Positions 23,331 to 36,384 of a DNA stretch of 64,000 nt are shown here, one piece after another; within the stretch, counting starts at the first letter, position 1; the number at the start of each line of letters is the position of its first letter. Source of the DNA: Tretioscincus oriximinensis (taxonomy: Eukaryota; Chordata; Lepidosauria; Squamata; Gymnophthalmidae); assembly GCA_022410635.1 (NCBI GenBank), contig JAJVDF010000263.1, forward strand, positions 1,021,800 to 1,085,799. Reading direction: 5' to 3'. Both the position numbers and the translations under genes were made by a program. The notes beneath the pieces are model-generated. The model saw only the letters and a program-made list of their open reading frames with translations. It was not told the origin of the DNA and did no database searches.

Positions 23331-25064
23331 CTGGGATCCATTGTATAAGTCTATCAAGAATGCCACAGCAATGGAGATTTTGGAAGGGTAAACCATCCAT
23401 ATGTTGTTTGAGATCTGGGATACAGGCAGTGGAGAATCTAAATGAGATTTACCACAACACTAATGGCCTGCTGAATCAGGCCACAGCACATATAGATCAG
23501 AATTTTTTCTCACCCATTATCCCACGAATTGTACTTTCACCTATTTTTTTTCATCCCATCAGTACATTAAACTCAAATCTGTCTCATTTGAGTTTAAACT
23601 ATTTGCTTCATTTCATCTTAATCATTTTCCGCTTCTTGCAGTGTTTATTACTTATACCCTCCACAATCTACTGAGGGTACAAGTTGGTTGACTCCTACCT
23701 TCAAGGACCAGCATGCCCTTGATTAAATGTCAAGTAAGAAAGGAAACACTGGTTTTGTGGTATCCCTATGTCCACCTGAAGGGAAATCCTTTCATTCAAC
23801 TCAGCAGGCAACTACCATATCAACTGATGAAGGAAGAGTTCAGCTTGGCAGGGTAGGGCCCACTCTGTAATGTTTCTTTTTCTTCTTTTCCTTGTAATTA
23901 GAGATTTCAGCATGAGAAAGGGGAGGTTGCTCACAGTGTAGGCCTATTAACCTCATCCCTGGCTGATTGTCCTACGGAAACTCTTTCCCAGTGGTTTTCA
24001 TTCAGCTTTGAGAAAGGTTAGGGGAAGAAGGTCAGTATTTCATTCATTCTTCTTTTTAAATGCAAAAGGAAGGAGGGATAGCAATTGGAATCTAGAATCA
24101 GCTTTGGAAGAATTTTAGTTGGTTTAAATAGTTTCTGTGGATAATATATAAAAATACGGACAGTCAGAAAATGGGAGGGAGCGTTTTTGGCCACAGTCTC
24201 ACTTTTTCTTTCAACTTTCTTCAGTACACTTTAGGGGTTTGGCCTAGAGAAAGCAGGATTAAACTCAATATTTAGGGCTAAAGGTTTCAAAGTAAATGTG
24301 TGGGCAGAATCAGAGAGATAGCTATAGCGATAGCCAGATGTTATTAATATTAATATACTGTACATATTAATAAAAAATTCAAACTTTAATATATGTGTAG
24401 TATTGGATTATTTCTGTAATATAATATTTGAGATTTTAGAGTACCAGTAACCTTTGTTTAAAAAATAGCCAAAACCCTCTCTATAAATATAACATGAAAA
24501 TCTTTGGTTCTTTCTTCTTTACAATTATTGCAACTTCCACATTTGTCCTTTTTTATTTCCCTCCAACCTTTTGGGATGGCTGCACCATATTCTACAAAAT
24601 TTTGTGATCAAATGGGATTTTTTATCTGCTTCCTGCTACTCAATNAAGTGCGGATTAGCAATCGTTCACATGGGAAGTGGATGGCTGAAGAAAATAGTGA
24701 CTGTGGAGCCTGATGCATCTTTCTAACCACATACAGTACTATACTTTATAAATGTTCTGATGACCTTTAGAACACTCTACCAGAAAAGTCAAAGGCTTTC
24801 GCTTCCTGGAAAATTCAAGTTTTGTTTTGCTTTTGTTTGAATTATGTCTAGTATTGTGCAAAGCATGGACATCTGCATAACTTCTCTGACCTTCCACTGA
24901 TTGCAGCCACCTGTTTTTCCCAATGCCTTCCTATTGAACACACCTGCCAAAGATTAAGGCTTCTGGAGTTTCAATGAGGATAAATGGATCATGTCATAAA
25001 TTGAAAGTTCTCCTTTAAAGTAATGAAGATCAATATATTTTTATGAAATTCCCTGATTTTAGAT
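23331..25064. other. Non-coding stretch, nothing recognised
   Basis: Apart from AT-rich palindromic patches near 24345-24380, nothing was recognised. Confidence 0.45.
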
Positions 25065-25139
25065 AGAGACTCCCGAAAGGGGGTTGAACCCAATGACCCT
25101 GTGGATCCTTTCCAACTCTATAATTCTATGATTCTATGA
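25065..25139 (+). mobile_element. CR1 LINE 3' terminus (ATTCTATG-tailed type)
   Basis: A 75-base remnant carries GGGTTGAACCCAATGACCCT, TTTCCAACTCTATAATTCTA and the terminal repeat TTCTATGATTCTATGA. It is the same 3' end type as the minus-strand CR1 at 6012. Confidence 0.9.
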
Positions 25140-26855
25140 AAGTAACTTGCTATGGTACAAAATGCTTTATAGCAAAGTAATGCATCTCACGTTTGAGTTT
25201 GAAAGAAAGATGTAATCTGTAATTCAGGAGTATTAACAATGTGATTCTAATTTTCGTTGACCGGGTGCTAAATTTAATACAATCTGTAATCCCTCATTAT
25301 ACGAGCAACTGCTAAAAGAGATTTCACTTNCAAGTGGCATAAAATTGCTACCTGTTTTTCATTCACTTCATTAAGATTTTTTACTTGTTTGTTTACAAGA
25401 TGCTGCAAGAGTGAGAATATAAGTAATGATGATAGGAATTTGGTAAGAATTATTACTCTTTGTGAGCAGAATATACAGAACGAATTAAGTACATATACTA
25501 AGGAATACCCTGTATTATAATATAAATACATTGTCATCCCAAACTGTACGTTATTATAACTAATATCATTAAGCATCAGTATTCAATGTCATTAGGCAAG
25601 GTTTGTATAATAGTTTGTCATAGGATGACAAGTTAGGATTTATCTTTCATTCATGGATATTGTCCAAGACTCTCAATTGCACTGCACCACTTGTAAAATC
25701 TTAAAACAATATTGCCTTGATTATTCCCTTTAAAAGGTTCGTTATATGCTTATTTTTCCATATAATGTAATTTCTTGTTCCCTAAAATATTTGCAGATGC
25801 AATTAAATTGAGGGTTTTTTTAACAAATCAACTGGTGGTATCAGATACTCTTCAGAATAGTTCCCTTACATAAAGAAAAGAGTATTATATGGTGGCAAGG
25901 ATGGAAAGGTATTCAACGTATGATTTGGTTATGTTCACTGGTTGAGACCTAATGGGATAATATATGGGAATAAATAAAATATACAATAGAATTTTTTTTC
26001 ATGATTTAATTCCAGAATATGAAATTACTGCACTTGCCAATCCATGCAGCAGTCTACCTATTGGTTAAGAATTGTAAATATAAACAAAAACCTATGCACA
26101 AAGATCAAATATGGGAAATCCTGATGTGTACATTTATTGAAACGCAGTAAAGATGATGATGAGGGAATGATTGAGATAGAACTGAGAAGGAAAATGGTCA
26201 CTGTTTGTGCGGAGCCCAAGAATTTAGAAAATGGATTAACACTCTAATTCTCTTCCCCCTCAATCATTGTAATCAATTATTACATTGATTGATTGCAATA
26301 AATCTAAGTGTAATTAAATTCCTTAAATAAAACTTTTTTAAAATTGCAAAATAGTCCAATAATCTACTGTGTATAGAAAAATCAAGTTTTTTCCCTGTAG
26401 TATCAAGTTTCAGATCCATTTGAAATATTACCACCAGGGTTGGCAGTTACAGCCATTATAGCCTTGAATTGCATAGAACAATGGTTAATAGTGGAAGTTG
26501 AGCTCTCCATACAACTGCTCTCCATGCNCCTATGCTAATGCAACTGCAATGACATTGTTGTAGTGCTGATGAGGCCATTCAAACCTTTACAGATGCAATT
26601 TCAGAGATCATTTCTTATGAAGAAGGAATTGCCAGTGGTTTGTGGAAGGATCTAAGTAGCACCTTAAGGTCTCTGTGGGACCATATCAGATTGTGCTGAT
26701 TACATTTTGTAGTGAGTATATTCAGAGACATGAGTGTCTGTGATACATGAGAAGATTCTTCTCTATTGCACACACACCAGAGCAGAATTCCTAAAAGAGG
26801 TCCTGCGAGGTTGGAATGAAGTGAATGAGATTGGATTGGTTATAATTTTAAATGT
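25140..26855. other. AT-rich non-coding stretch, nothing recognised
   Basis: No repeat or coding signal was recognised. Confidence 0.45.
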
Positions 26856-26906
26856 TTTATTATTTATTTATTTATACTTATACCCCACCCTATACCCAAA
26901 CTGTGC
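26856..26906 (-). mobile_element. L2-like 3' tail fragment
   Basis: The complement reads TATAGGGTGGGGTATAAGTA then an AAAT-rich tract, matching the ends of the L2 tails at 4060-4085 and 7700-7730. The body of the element is missing. Confidence 0.6.
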
Positions 26907-26958
26907 ATTGAGAGCTGTTGTGGGATCTACAGATGAAGGGCGAGATAGTACCAACTAC

Positions 26959-27023
26959 CTAGCTAATTAACTAGCTAGCTAACTAACTAACTAACTAAAT
27001 AATAAATAAATAAATAAATAAAT
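26959..27023. repeat. Tetranucleotide microsatellite (CTAG/AACT/AAAT)
   Basis: Consecutive tracts of AGCT, AACT and AAAT units form a compound microsatellite abutting the 3' end of the minus-strand CR1. Confidence 0.85.
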
Positions 27024-29095
27024 GAGGTGCTCCAGTTCTTGTTGCCCTTTTGTGCACATTCTCTAGTTCCATAATATCTTTTTTAAATGTAGCAACTAAA
27101 ATCGAACACAGTGTTCCAAATGTGGCCTCACCAAAGATTTATAATGAGGCAAAAAAACACTTGCTGAAATTGTTTGATTCTTTTCGTTATGATCCCTAAG
27201 ATTGAATTTGCTTTTTTTGCTGCTGCTGCACACTAGGCTGACATATTCATTGAATTATCCACCAAAACCCCAAGATCCTTTTCCTGCTCGGTCAGTTAGT
27301 AGTTGTAATTGGGGTTCTTTGCCCCAATGTGCATGACTTTGCACTTGTTTAAGTTGAAGTGCATTTGCTGTTTTGTTGCCCACTCACCCAATTTCAAAAG
27401 ATAACAACAGAGTTTCTTGTAATCACTTTCAGTTTTCACCAACCTGAAAAGTTTAGTGATATCACCTCATGAAACAAAACACTAGTTACCTTAGCATCCA
27501 GATCATTTATGAATATATTGAAAAGCAGAAGTTCCAGTACTGAACTCTGGAGTACTCCACTTTTCACCTCCTTCCACCCAGAGACCTCTTCATTCACAAC
27601 CACGCTCTGTCTTCTGTCTTTTAGCCAGTTTCTGATCCAGGGCAGGGTCTGTCTTCTTATTCCATGATTGTGAAGCTTTTGTAGNAANCTTTGATGAGGA
27701 ACTTTATAAAAAGCCTTCTGAAAATCTAGAAAGACAATATCAACTAGATATCCTTTATCCACATATTTATTAATCTCTCAAAGAATTCTAAGAAGTTTGT
27801 AAGGTAAGATTTATCTGTGCAGAAGCCATGCTGAGTTTCATCCAGCAATGCATGCTTCTCCANGTGTTTGGTAATGTTATCCTTGATTATGGTTTTCAAT
27901 ACTTTACCTGAAACTGATGTCAAATTGATTGGTCTATAATTTCCAGGATCACCCTGGGATCCTTTTTTGAAGATTGGTGTTACATTTGCTACCCTCCAAT
28001 CTACTGGCACAGTGCCTGATTAAATATTTTGGCTAAAAGTTCAGCAATTTCANATCTGAGTTCTTTTATAGTTCTTGGATGAATGCCATCTGGCCCCAGG
28101 GAATTATTGGTATTCAGTTTGTTAAGGCTAGCAAGGACCTCCTACCTTGTTATCTCTGCTAGTTTAATTCCTCTGCTGTTCTTCCTGAGAAGACTAAATC
28201 TGTTGCAGGTCTGTCCACTTCAGTGAAAACTGAAGCAAAAAATTCATTTAAACTCTCTGCAATCTCCATGCCCTCCTTGATTATCTCCTTCTGTTCATTG
28301 CCCTCTAATGGTCTGACTGCTTTTCTGGCAGGATTCCTATTTCTGATGTATTTAAAGAAGTTCTTGCTATTTCTTTTTACATTTTTTTGCAATCTGCACC
28401 TCAAAGTTCCTCTTGGCATTTCTTACTGTAACCTTGCANTTGTTCTGCCACAGTTTTTGTTCTCTTCATTTTTCTTCACTAGGATAGGCCTTCCACTTTT
28501 TAAATGAGTTTCTCTTACTTAATGATTTCCTGTACTGTACTAGTAAGCCATGCAGATGTCCACTTGGACTTGACGGAACCCTTTCTTCTTTTAGGAATGC
28601 ATTGGATATGAGCCTCCAATATTGTATTTTTAAACAGTTGCCATGCTTTTTGAAGGAACTGGACTTTTCTCACTTTCCCTTTTAATTTTCTTTTTACCAT
28701 TTTTCTCATTTTGGGAAAATTTCTGTTGTGAAAGTTTAAACAACTGCTTGACAACTCTCTAGCCACATTCAAGTTGAAGATTATTGTGTTATGGTCACTG
28801 TTTCCAATAGGATCAGTCACAGTTACAACTTATATCAGATCCTGTTTGTTACAAAGGACTAAATCCAGGATTCTCTTGCCCCTGGTTGGTCCTATAGCCA
28901 TCTGCTCTAGGAAGCAGTTAGTATGTCTAAGAATTTTATCTCTTTTTCATGTGTTGAGCAAGAGTTTACTTAGCCTATGTGGGATAGTTGAAGTCCCCCA
29001 TTATGACTACCCTTCCCTTTTTGGAAGCTTCAATGAGCTCATGTTCCAAATGAGTGTCACCTTTAGGTGTTTGATTTGGGGACCACTTTGCTGTC
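27024..29095 (-). mobile_element. CR1 LINE, endonuclease end through RT, degenerate
   Basis: Read on the minus strand, it starts near 29040 with the end of the apurinic endonuclease domain (KGRVVIMGDFNYP), then SDHNTIIFNL (about 28795). The linker follows, then RT blocks: NYRPINLTSVSGKVLKTIIK (about 27900-27960), TQHGFCTDKS, VFLDFQKAFYKVPHQ (about 27715-27740) and LLLFNIFINDLDAK (about 27500). The catalytic F-A-D-D block is lost: the corresponding sequence near 27455-27475 reads G-D-I-T-K, and the usual A-F-D after LDF is A-F-Y. Several frameshifts separate the frames. The 3' part to 27024 matches the CR1 C-terminal coding region. At about 2 kb it is the longest LINE copy here. Confidence 0.9.
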
Positions 29096-29111
29096 AAACA
29101 GAGGCATCTAT

Positions 29112-29586
29112 GGCTGCATCCACATGAGGGGCTAAAAGGCAGGTTTCCCAGCTATTTCAGGGTTTAAGAAAACACCCATCCATCTGCATGTGGTGCACAC
29201 TGGGAACCATAGGTGGGCAAGAGTAAGGAACCCTTGTCACAAAATGCCCAAGACAATCTTCCCTCCATGTTAGGTATCTCCTACCCTGCTTTGCAGGTAA
29301 TGGAACCTGATTNGTAGGTCACACTTCTCACCAGAGCCGCCATTTTCAAAACTCCTTGCTGAGCATTCCTCCCATGTGCACAACCCCTCGTATGTGCAGG
29401 ACAGATGCAAAGAAAAAGCAAGTTTCAGACAGCCTGTGTGAAGAGAGTTGGAAATATCAGCTCTCATTAAACCCACAGCTAGACAGGTTTGTAGCTTCTG
29501 CATTACTCACAAGCCATCATTACATNTGCAGGAGCCACCCAGACAATGTCCCCATGAAGACATAAATCATGTGTGTGCATGCAGCA
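29112..29586. mobile_element. Non-autonomous element with GGCTGC-type inverted ends
   Basis: The left end GGCTGCATCCACATG and the complement of the right end (GCTGCATGCACACACATG) form short inverted repeats. They resemble the ends of the elements at 5405-7497 and 42036-42468. No coding frame is present. It directly follows the 5' end of the minus-strand CR1. Family assignment is tentative. Confidence 0.45.
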
Positions 29587-30986
<1,400 letters not shown>

Positions 30987-31258
30987 CAGGGGTTCTCAAA
31001 TTATGGCCCACGCGCCATATGCGGCCCGNCAAGGACATTTATCCAGCCCGCAAAATGTTGTTGTCACTGCTATCTGTCCTGATTAGCAGCCGATTAGTCC
31101 CAGGCTCACTGACCCCTTGCCTTTTCAATACTGCATGCGCACGATGCACACTTCATGACACTAGGCGACCCACTAGTTTTTTTTTAACTATTTCCANCCC
31201 TCCAATGGTCTGAGGGATAGTAAACTGGCCCCCTGTTTAAAAAGTTTGAGGATCCCTG
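30987..31258. mobile_element. Non-autonomous hAT (Charlie-like) element, 272 bp
   Basis: The left end CAGGGGTTCTCAAATT and the complement of the right end (CAGGGATCCTCAAACTTTTT) are typical hAT terminal inverted repeats. The flanks ATTTAGAG (30979-30986) and ATTTGGAG (31259-31266) are an 8-bp target duplication with one mismatch. The interior has the GGCCCACGCGCC and GCGGCCCG block common in MER-type hAT relics. There is no transposase frame. Confidence 0.9.
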
Positions 31259-31387
31259 ATTTGGAGGCTAAGCATTTGCATTTTTAATGCTGAATAAAAC
31301 TACTCGTAAACCATAGTCACACCTTCTTCAGCTTATTTTTAAATCCCAAAGAATGAAATTATTTTCTGGACTAACTTCACTCTGCAG

Positions 31388-31478
31388 GACTCAAAAACTA
31401 TATTAGTCCACTTGGAGGCTAACAGGAAAAAGGTAGATAGCATTTGCTTTCGTAGACACATCTACTTCATTCTGTTCA
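31388..31478. repeat. Single arm of the fold-back repeat family
   Basis: AGTCCACTTGGAGGCTAACA, AGGTAGATAGCATTTGCTTT and CGTAGACACATCTACTTC match the left arm of the copies at 47.24 and 61.27 kb. No opposite arm was found. Confidence 0.6.
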
Positions 31479-33266
31479 TGTGTTTTTTTTTAGTATTAAT
31501 ACACATATTGAAGAGTACCAGGTTCAGAACTCAGTAGTGATCATCCTAGCTGGCATTTCCTTCTAGAAGAATATACAGTGAGCAGGAGGTAACCATTCTT
31601 CCAGCCTAGGGGAACAAAGCTAGGCATTCATATGAACAAACAGCTGTTTGGGAAACATGAAGTAGGTTTACTAGATCACAAAATTGGAAAGCAAGACAGG
31701 AGTATCAAAAATAGGACAAAAGCAGGACTAAAACTTTTTAAATAAGCCGAGGCTCATGTGAGTTGTAGTTCTCCAACTCCAAAGAACATTCCCCAACCCC
31801 CAACCCCTCCCTGAAATATGGATAAGGGTGTCAAAATATGGGCATGGCCAGTTAAACAGGGATGATTGATTCCTGATACAGTCTTTTCAAGGAATTGTTG
31901 ATGGGAGAATATGTCCCCTTTTCAGATGGAAACTTCTAGGTCCAACTCATAGATCAGCATAGGGATCTACACCTGCAATTGTGGAGAGCTATAAAAATTG
32001 TGCTTGCACTACTAAACCTGACTGATAAGGATCTGAATAGGTTAGCTACCAGCTTTGCAGAGTAATAAATCACTAGCCCCATAACAAACTAACAGATACA
32101 TTTTGTCTCTCTTGCTTTCATTTGGCAAATATGACACCTTTTCCATGACTTCTACTGACTTTGAAATCACAGTAGTTTTTATGGAAAAAAATGCAGGACA
32201 ACCGAACAAGCCACCTTTTTTGTCTGCACATGCCAAGCTTTCTGCATAAATCTCCAGCAGAATACGATTTAAACTAAATNTATTCATTTCTTTTGTAAGA
32301 AATTTCATTATGTGGGATTTATAAAAGGACTACATCAGAAAGGTCATCTGCCCCCTCAGCTGCAGGTATAATATGCACCTGAATAGTGCCTTCCTGAATA
32401 ACTGGCTAAAATAGACAATTGAAGGCACTGAGAAGTTAATTTATATTTTCCAGGACATCCCAGTTCCAGTTTCTTCTGTGGCATCCTAGAGAGTTGGCAC
32501 TTTGGATGATACAAAAGAAGTATTAAGTCAAGGCCACTATGACTTCTTATCCAACCTTCTGATTTAGCTAGGAACTATGGTCACCTCAGGCTTTATCCCT
32601 AAATTCTGCTATTTAGCAGTATTCTGGAATATTCCAGATGCTTGAACAATAGTGCAGATCATATAGGAGCACTTGCTTATGAGATAACGTAATGTTCGCA
32701 TCAGTGAAATACCCAGTAGAACACAATAACTACCATGTACACATAAGCAGCCATAATTTTGAGGCCCTGCTTATGTATGGTGCAATTTCAAGATGATGGT
32801 TTCCAGCAGCAGCTTTCACACATGTATGTCACCCATACTTTAATAGGAAAATTTAAGCTGACAGTTCTTTTCCCCACCAGGGAAGGATCTAACCCCATAC
32901 CCTGAGGCTAGTTTTGAATTGTCACAAGCATATATGACAATTCTAACATAGATTACTCCCAGGTTTCTGAATGCAGCCAGAAAACAAGCACTAGAAGGCC
33001 CAAAAATCCCCTCCAAATGATGGAGGGGATCACAGATAAGGACGCTACATTATAAAAATGTACAACTCTTTATGTAAGTCAATTTTCCTGTTAACCCAAC
33101 AAAAATCTCAAATGTTTTTCAGAACTGCCAATGGGATAGATGGCAGGCATATTAAAAAAAGAAAAGGCAAAAATGTTTGGGATTGTAGCCATGATTCTTC
33201 TCCTTATAAGAAAATAAATTAAAGCTATGTAACATTAGCAAACATGATTATTGACTATTCATATTA
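31479..33266. other. Non-coding stretch, nothing recognised
   Basis: No repeat or exon-like signal was recognised. Short frames on either strand lack support. Confidence 0.45.
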
Positions 33267-33292
33267 ATTTGCATATTCATGAATATGCAAAT
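33267..33292. promoter_or_regulatory. Perfect 26-bp palindrome with two octamer motifs
   Basis: The sequence starts ATTTGCATATTCA and ends with its exact complement. It therefore contains ATTTGCAT at 33267-33274 and ATGCAAAT at 33285-33292, the consensus octamer bound by POU-domain factors. A further ATATGCATAT lies at 33302-33311. Regulatory use is an inference, since it also abuts a satellite-like array. Confidence 0.5.
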
Positions 33293-33339
33293 CACCCCAC
33301 CAATATGCATATACCTTTGGAATCCCTGTCTGAGAAATT

Positions 33340-33770
33340 TGCAAAGCACATGAGAATTTTTTTAAGTGTGTGAGAATTTTTAAAGTGCGTGAGAATTTTT
33401 TGAAGTGTATGAGAAATTTGCATTTTTTATGTTTCACTGAGGGGAGGGTGCCTTCAGGAGCTGCCCCCAGTTGCCAGAGCCCCTAATGGTGGTGCAGTGA
33501 ATTTTTTTAAAAAAATTCAACAATATTTTTTTGAAGTGCCTGAGAATTTTTGAAGTGCATGAGAATATTTTGAAGTGTGTGAGATTTTTTTATTTTTTAC
33601 TGAGGAGAGGGTGCCTTCAGGAGCTGCCCCCAGTTGCTAGAGCCCCCTAGTGGTGGTGCACTGATTTTTGATTTTTGATTTTTAAAAATTCCCTCAGCAA
33701 AAAACGGGGAAATGGCACCGGTAGGACGGGGTAGACACCCCAAATCTGAACTCCCCCCCCCCCCCAAAAT
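33340..33770. repeat. Satellite-like tandem array, two ~180-bp units with short internal repeats
   Basis: Each unit has several copies of a ~20-base motif (GAGAATTTTTTGAAGTGTAT and variants). It then has GAGGGTGCCTTCAGGAGCTG, CCCCCAGTTGC and GTGGTGCA. Unit 1 spans about 33351-33510 and unit 2 about 33531-33670. The right end (CCTCAGCAAAAAACGGGGAA with a C13 run at 33752-33764) resembles 55-140 of this window. The family is not recognised. Confidence 0.75.
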
Positions 33771-35452
33771 ATCAGCATATTATTGACTATGTCCAATTTG
33801 TGTACTAGAATGGGATCTGTTTTAGGTTCTCCTTCCTGCTTGGTATGTGTGCCACAATTTAGCTGAAGTCCTTGCTTCATAAGTCTGCCTAATATGTACA
33901 ATATTTTTTAGAACAAAGAGATTTTCGAAATGTATTTATTTGATAGCATTACAGACGACCATAGATCTCAGTAAGTCAATAGTGGGATTGAAATGTCCTT
34001 ACCAACTGAACTGTGTTTAATTTTCATGAAAAAACAATAAATATTATGTTTCCTTTTGAGTCAGATTGCATGTTAAACCAGAAAAGGCCTGTTACTCTAA
34101 TAAGATGCACTGTAATAAATAAAACTAATTCATATTTGTCATAAACTTTGGTATTTCTCAGCAAGCCTGTGTGTTTTTCATGTTTTATGTCACTAAACAA
34201 AACCAACAACTCACTCTTCTGAATCTCTTTTAACAACTCCAAATAGCATCACAGAAGATTTTTACATAGAATATGGCCTTGTTATTTATAAATGAAGAGT
34301 AATTGAAATAATTTTATGGAGTCTGCTAATGCAGTACCTAGGGATCTAATCTATCTGTTGGATATTTATGGGTAATATTCCATTGCTTCTTTCATTCATT
34401 AAGGTTCCAATCCCATTTAGAGGCTTGTTTGTCATTTTAAACTCCTCTTTTTAATCATGTCCTGTCCTAATCCTTTTTTAACAGCACAACTGAACTTGGG
34501 GGGTGGGGGGTTGGCAGCCATAGGCATGGGAGGGGGTCGCCTGCTTCCGAGCATATGGTGCTTTAGAAACAGTGAGTCTCTTGTGAATGGCTTAGCCCTT
34601 GTAATTAAAGACATTGAACTAAGTTGCCAGAGAAGCTCAGTTCTCTTTAACTTAGTGTTTCTGAAAAGGAAACACATGGGGATCATTCATGATAATGAAG
34701 AACGGCTGATGTCATGGGTCTTTTTTTTGTAAGCAATTACGAAAAAAACTCATGACACAAAAGTGTTCTGCATCTTTTATGGGTATTCAAAGAATAAATT
34801 TCAGCAGATGCTGCTGGATTTATAAGCTGGACTTGCTGAAATTTCCTCTTTGACATATTTGTTAAAGGTAATGAGACACCTTTCCTTAGGTCTACTAAGT
34901 CATGCTTGTTGCCTTCATGGCACTATTCATCTCATCTTCTGCCATCCCCTTCTCCTTTGCTTCCAATCTTTCACAATAAAGATATTTTCCATTGGATACT
35001 ATGTTCTCATTATGTAGCCAAAGGCTATGAGTTTCTGCTTAAATATTAGTACTTGCCGTGAACAATCACAGTTAATCTCCTTGCTGTTTAAGAGTCCATT
35101 CCATAATCTGAAAGTGCTGATTCTTGGAATTCTTAAGGTCCAATCTTTGAAACCATATACAACTAAAGGCAATGTCGTAGCTTTGACTATGAAGAAAGCC
35201 CCATGGAGAGGAACTCCTTAACACATCATTAAAAACATTCAATTATAATGTGCATTAAACAANAATTAGACTAAGCATAAAGTACTCAGAAGGGCAGGAG
35301 AAAGAAATAGTGACTGTACTATGTAAAACAAAAAACAGAGTTTCTATCCTCTGTTCGCTAGTCCTTGTTACAAATGCTATTGCTANGCGCACTTGCCTAC
35401 ATACGGTCTCTTATATATAAACTTGTGGAATTATCCTGTTGGATTATAATAG
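33771..35452. other. Non-coding stretch with one G-rich patch
   Basis: Nothing was recognised except G-runs at 34498-34535 (G6, G6, then GGG and GGGGG after a 17-base spacer), which could form a long-loop quadruplex. Confidence 0.45.
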
Positions 35453-35475
35453 AAGAAGAAGAACTTGGTTCTTAT
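35453..35475 (-). mobile_element. tRNA-SINE 3' tail fragment
   Basis: The complement reads GTATAAGAACCAAGTTCTTC with a CTT run, the 3' end of the SINE family. It directly abuts the duplicated flank at 35476. Confidence 0.65.
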
Positions 35476-35615
35476 ACCACAGATTGTGCAAACAATCTCC
35501 ATCTTTAAGGTGTTGTCCAGGTTCCAAAGCCAAAATTCTGTGATTTATTTTTATTTATTTAGTGGGGTGGCATCTCAGCAGAGAGTGGGGTAACAGTGGG
35601 GTTGTTCCATGGTTG
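35476..35615. repeat. 140-bp block shared with 38980-39119 (copy 1)
   Basis: From ACCACAGATTGTGCAAACAA to TTCCATGGTTGCAGG only one substitution separates this block from 38980-39119. Its neighbour on the right in both places is a minus-strand SINE starting with a GAA run. It is not part of the SINE copies at 13.6 or 43.3 kb. Confidence 0.9.
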
Positions 35616-35995
35616 CAGGAAGAAGAAGAAGAAGAGGAAGAGGAAGAGAAGGGGAAGAGGAAGAGGAAGAGGAAGAAGAAGAAGAACAACAACAAGAAGA
35701 ACTGGGTTCTTAAACCCCACTTTTCTCACCTTTCAAAGGGACTCAAAGAGGCTTACAAGGATATATTTTGCCCAAAGGCTTCCATTCTAACTTCCCCACC
35801 AGGCTATGGTGGTTCCCATGTATCTACTTGCAGTCAGTTGCAATTTCTTGCAATTCATGCTTTTGAATAGCTGGGTTGACTAGAGCTACAGGCTAGTGGA
35901 AGGTGCTCACCCCTCCCCATGTCCCACACAGGGCTTCAAAACCCCATCTCCCAGGCGAGAGACAAATTCCTAAGCAACTGAGCTATCCGTGCCTG
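35616..35995 (-). mobile_element. tRNA-derived SINE (copy 2) with expanded GAA tail
   Basis: It has the same head-body-tail order as at 13628-13936. The tail at 35616-35700 is a purine-rich GAA/GAG/AAC microsatellite. The B-box complement (GGGCTTCAAAACC, about 35931-35943) has lost the central CG. The A-box complement (GCAACTGAGCTATC) is kept. By eye the body is about 91% identical to copy 3. Confidence 0.82.
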
Positions 35996-36002
35996 ACTCC
36001 TC

Positions 36003-36180
36003 CTCCCCCATGTCTCCACATACTCNCTCNCATGCTCATTTCACCTGCTGCTTCTTTGCTTCATTCCTTCTATCTTTCCATTTTCCTTCCTTCTTCTATT
36101 CCTTCCTTATTTTTTCTTTTTTATCTTCCTTCTCTTCCACCTTTCATCCATTTCTTCCTGTGTTCTTCCTTTCCTTGTCT
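36003..36180 (+). repeat. Polypyrimidine tract (TTCC/TTC-rich)
   Basis: About 170 bases are nearly free of purine runs, with many CCTTCC and TTCTTCC units. It lies between the SINE head and a CR1 fragment, and is probably a degenerate microsatellite. Confidence 0.7.
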
Positions 36181-36182
36181 TC

Positions 36183-36300
36183 ACAGTACTGGTCCCAGAA
36201 CTGAACTCTGGGGAGTCCACTTCTCGCCTCTTTATACCTAGAGAATTGTTCATTTATTATTGCCCTCAGTTTTCTGCCTTTTAGCTAATTCCCACCCCAG
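36183..36300 (-). mobile_element. CR1 LINE internal fragment
   Basis: AGTACTGGTCCCAGAACTGA, CTCTGGGGAGTCCACTTCTC and CTGCCTTTTAGCTAATTCCC match the RT region of the CR1 at 27525-27640. On the minus strand this covers the area around the V-P-Q-G-S block. Confidence 0.75.
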
Positions 36301-36308
36301 GACTTTGG

Positions 36309-36384
36309 TCTCTGGAAGCTGTCAAAGTTCCAAGCCCTGTCACTGGTTTCTGGAGGCTGCCAAAATTCCAAGCCTTGTCATTGG
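36309..36384. repeat. Two-unit tandem repeat, 38-bp period
   Basis: 36309-36346 and 36347-36384 align without gaps with about six substitutions (CTGGAAGCTGTCAAAGTTCC against CTGGAGGCTGCCAAAATTCC). Confidence 0.85.

Noticed and set aside
35562..35870. 102-codon Glu/Lys-rich frame
   Set aside because: It runs through the GAA tail and body of a minus-strand SINE. The acidic/basic runs are microsatellite.
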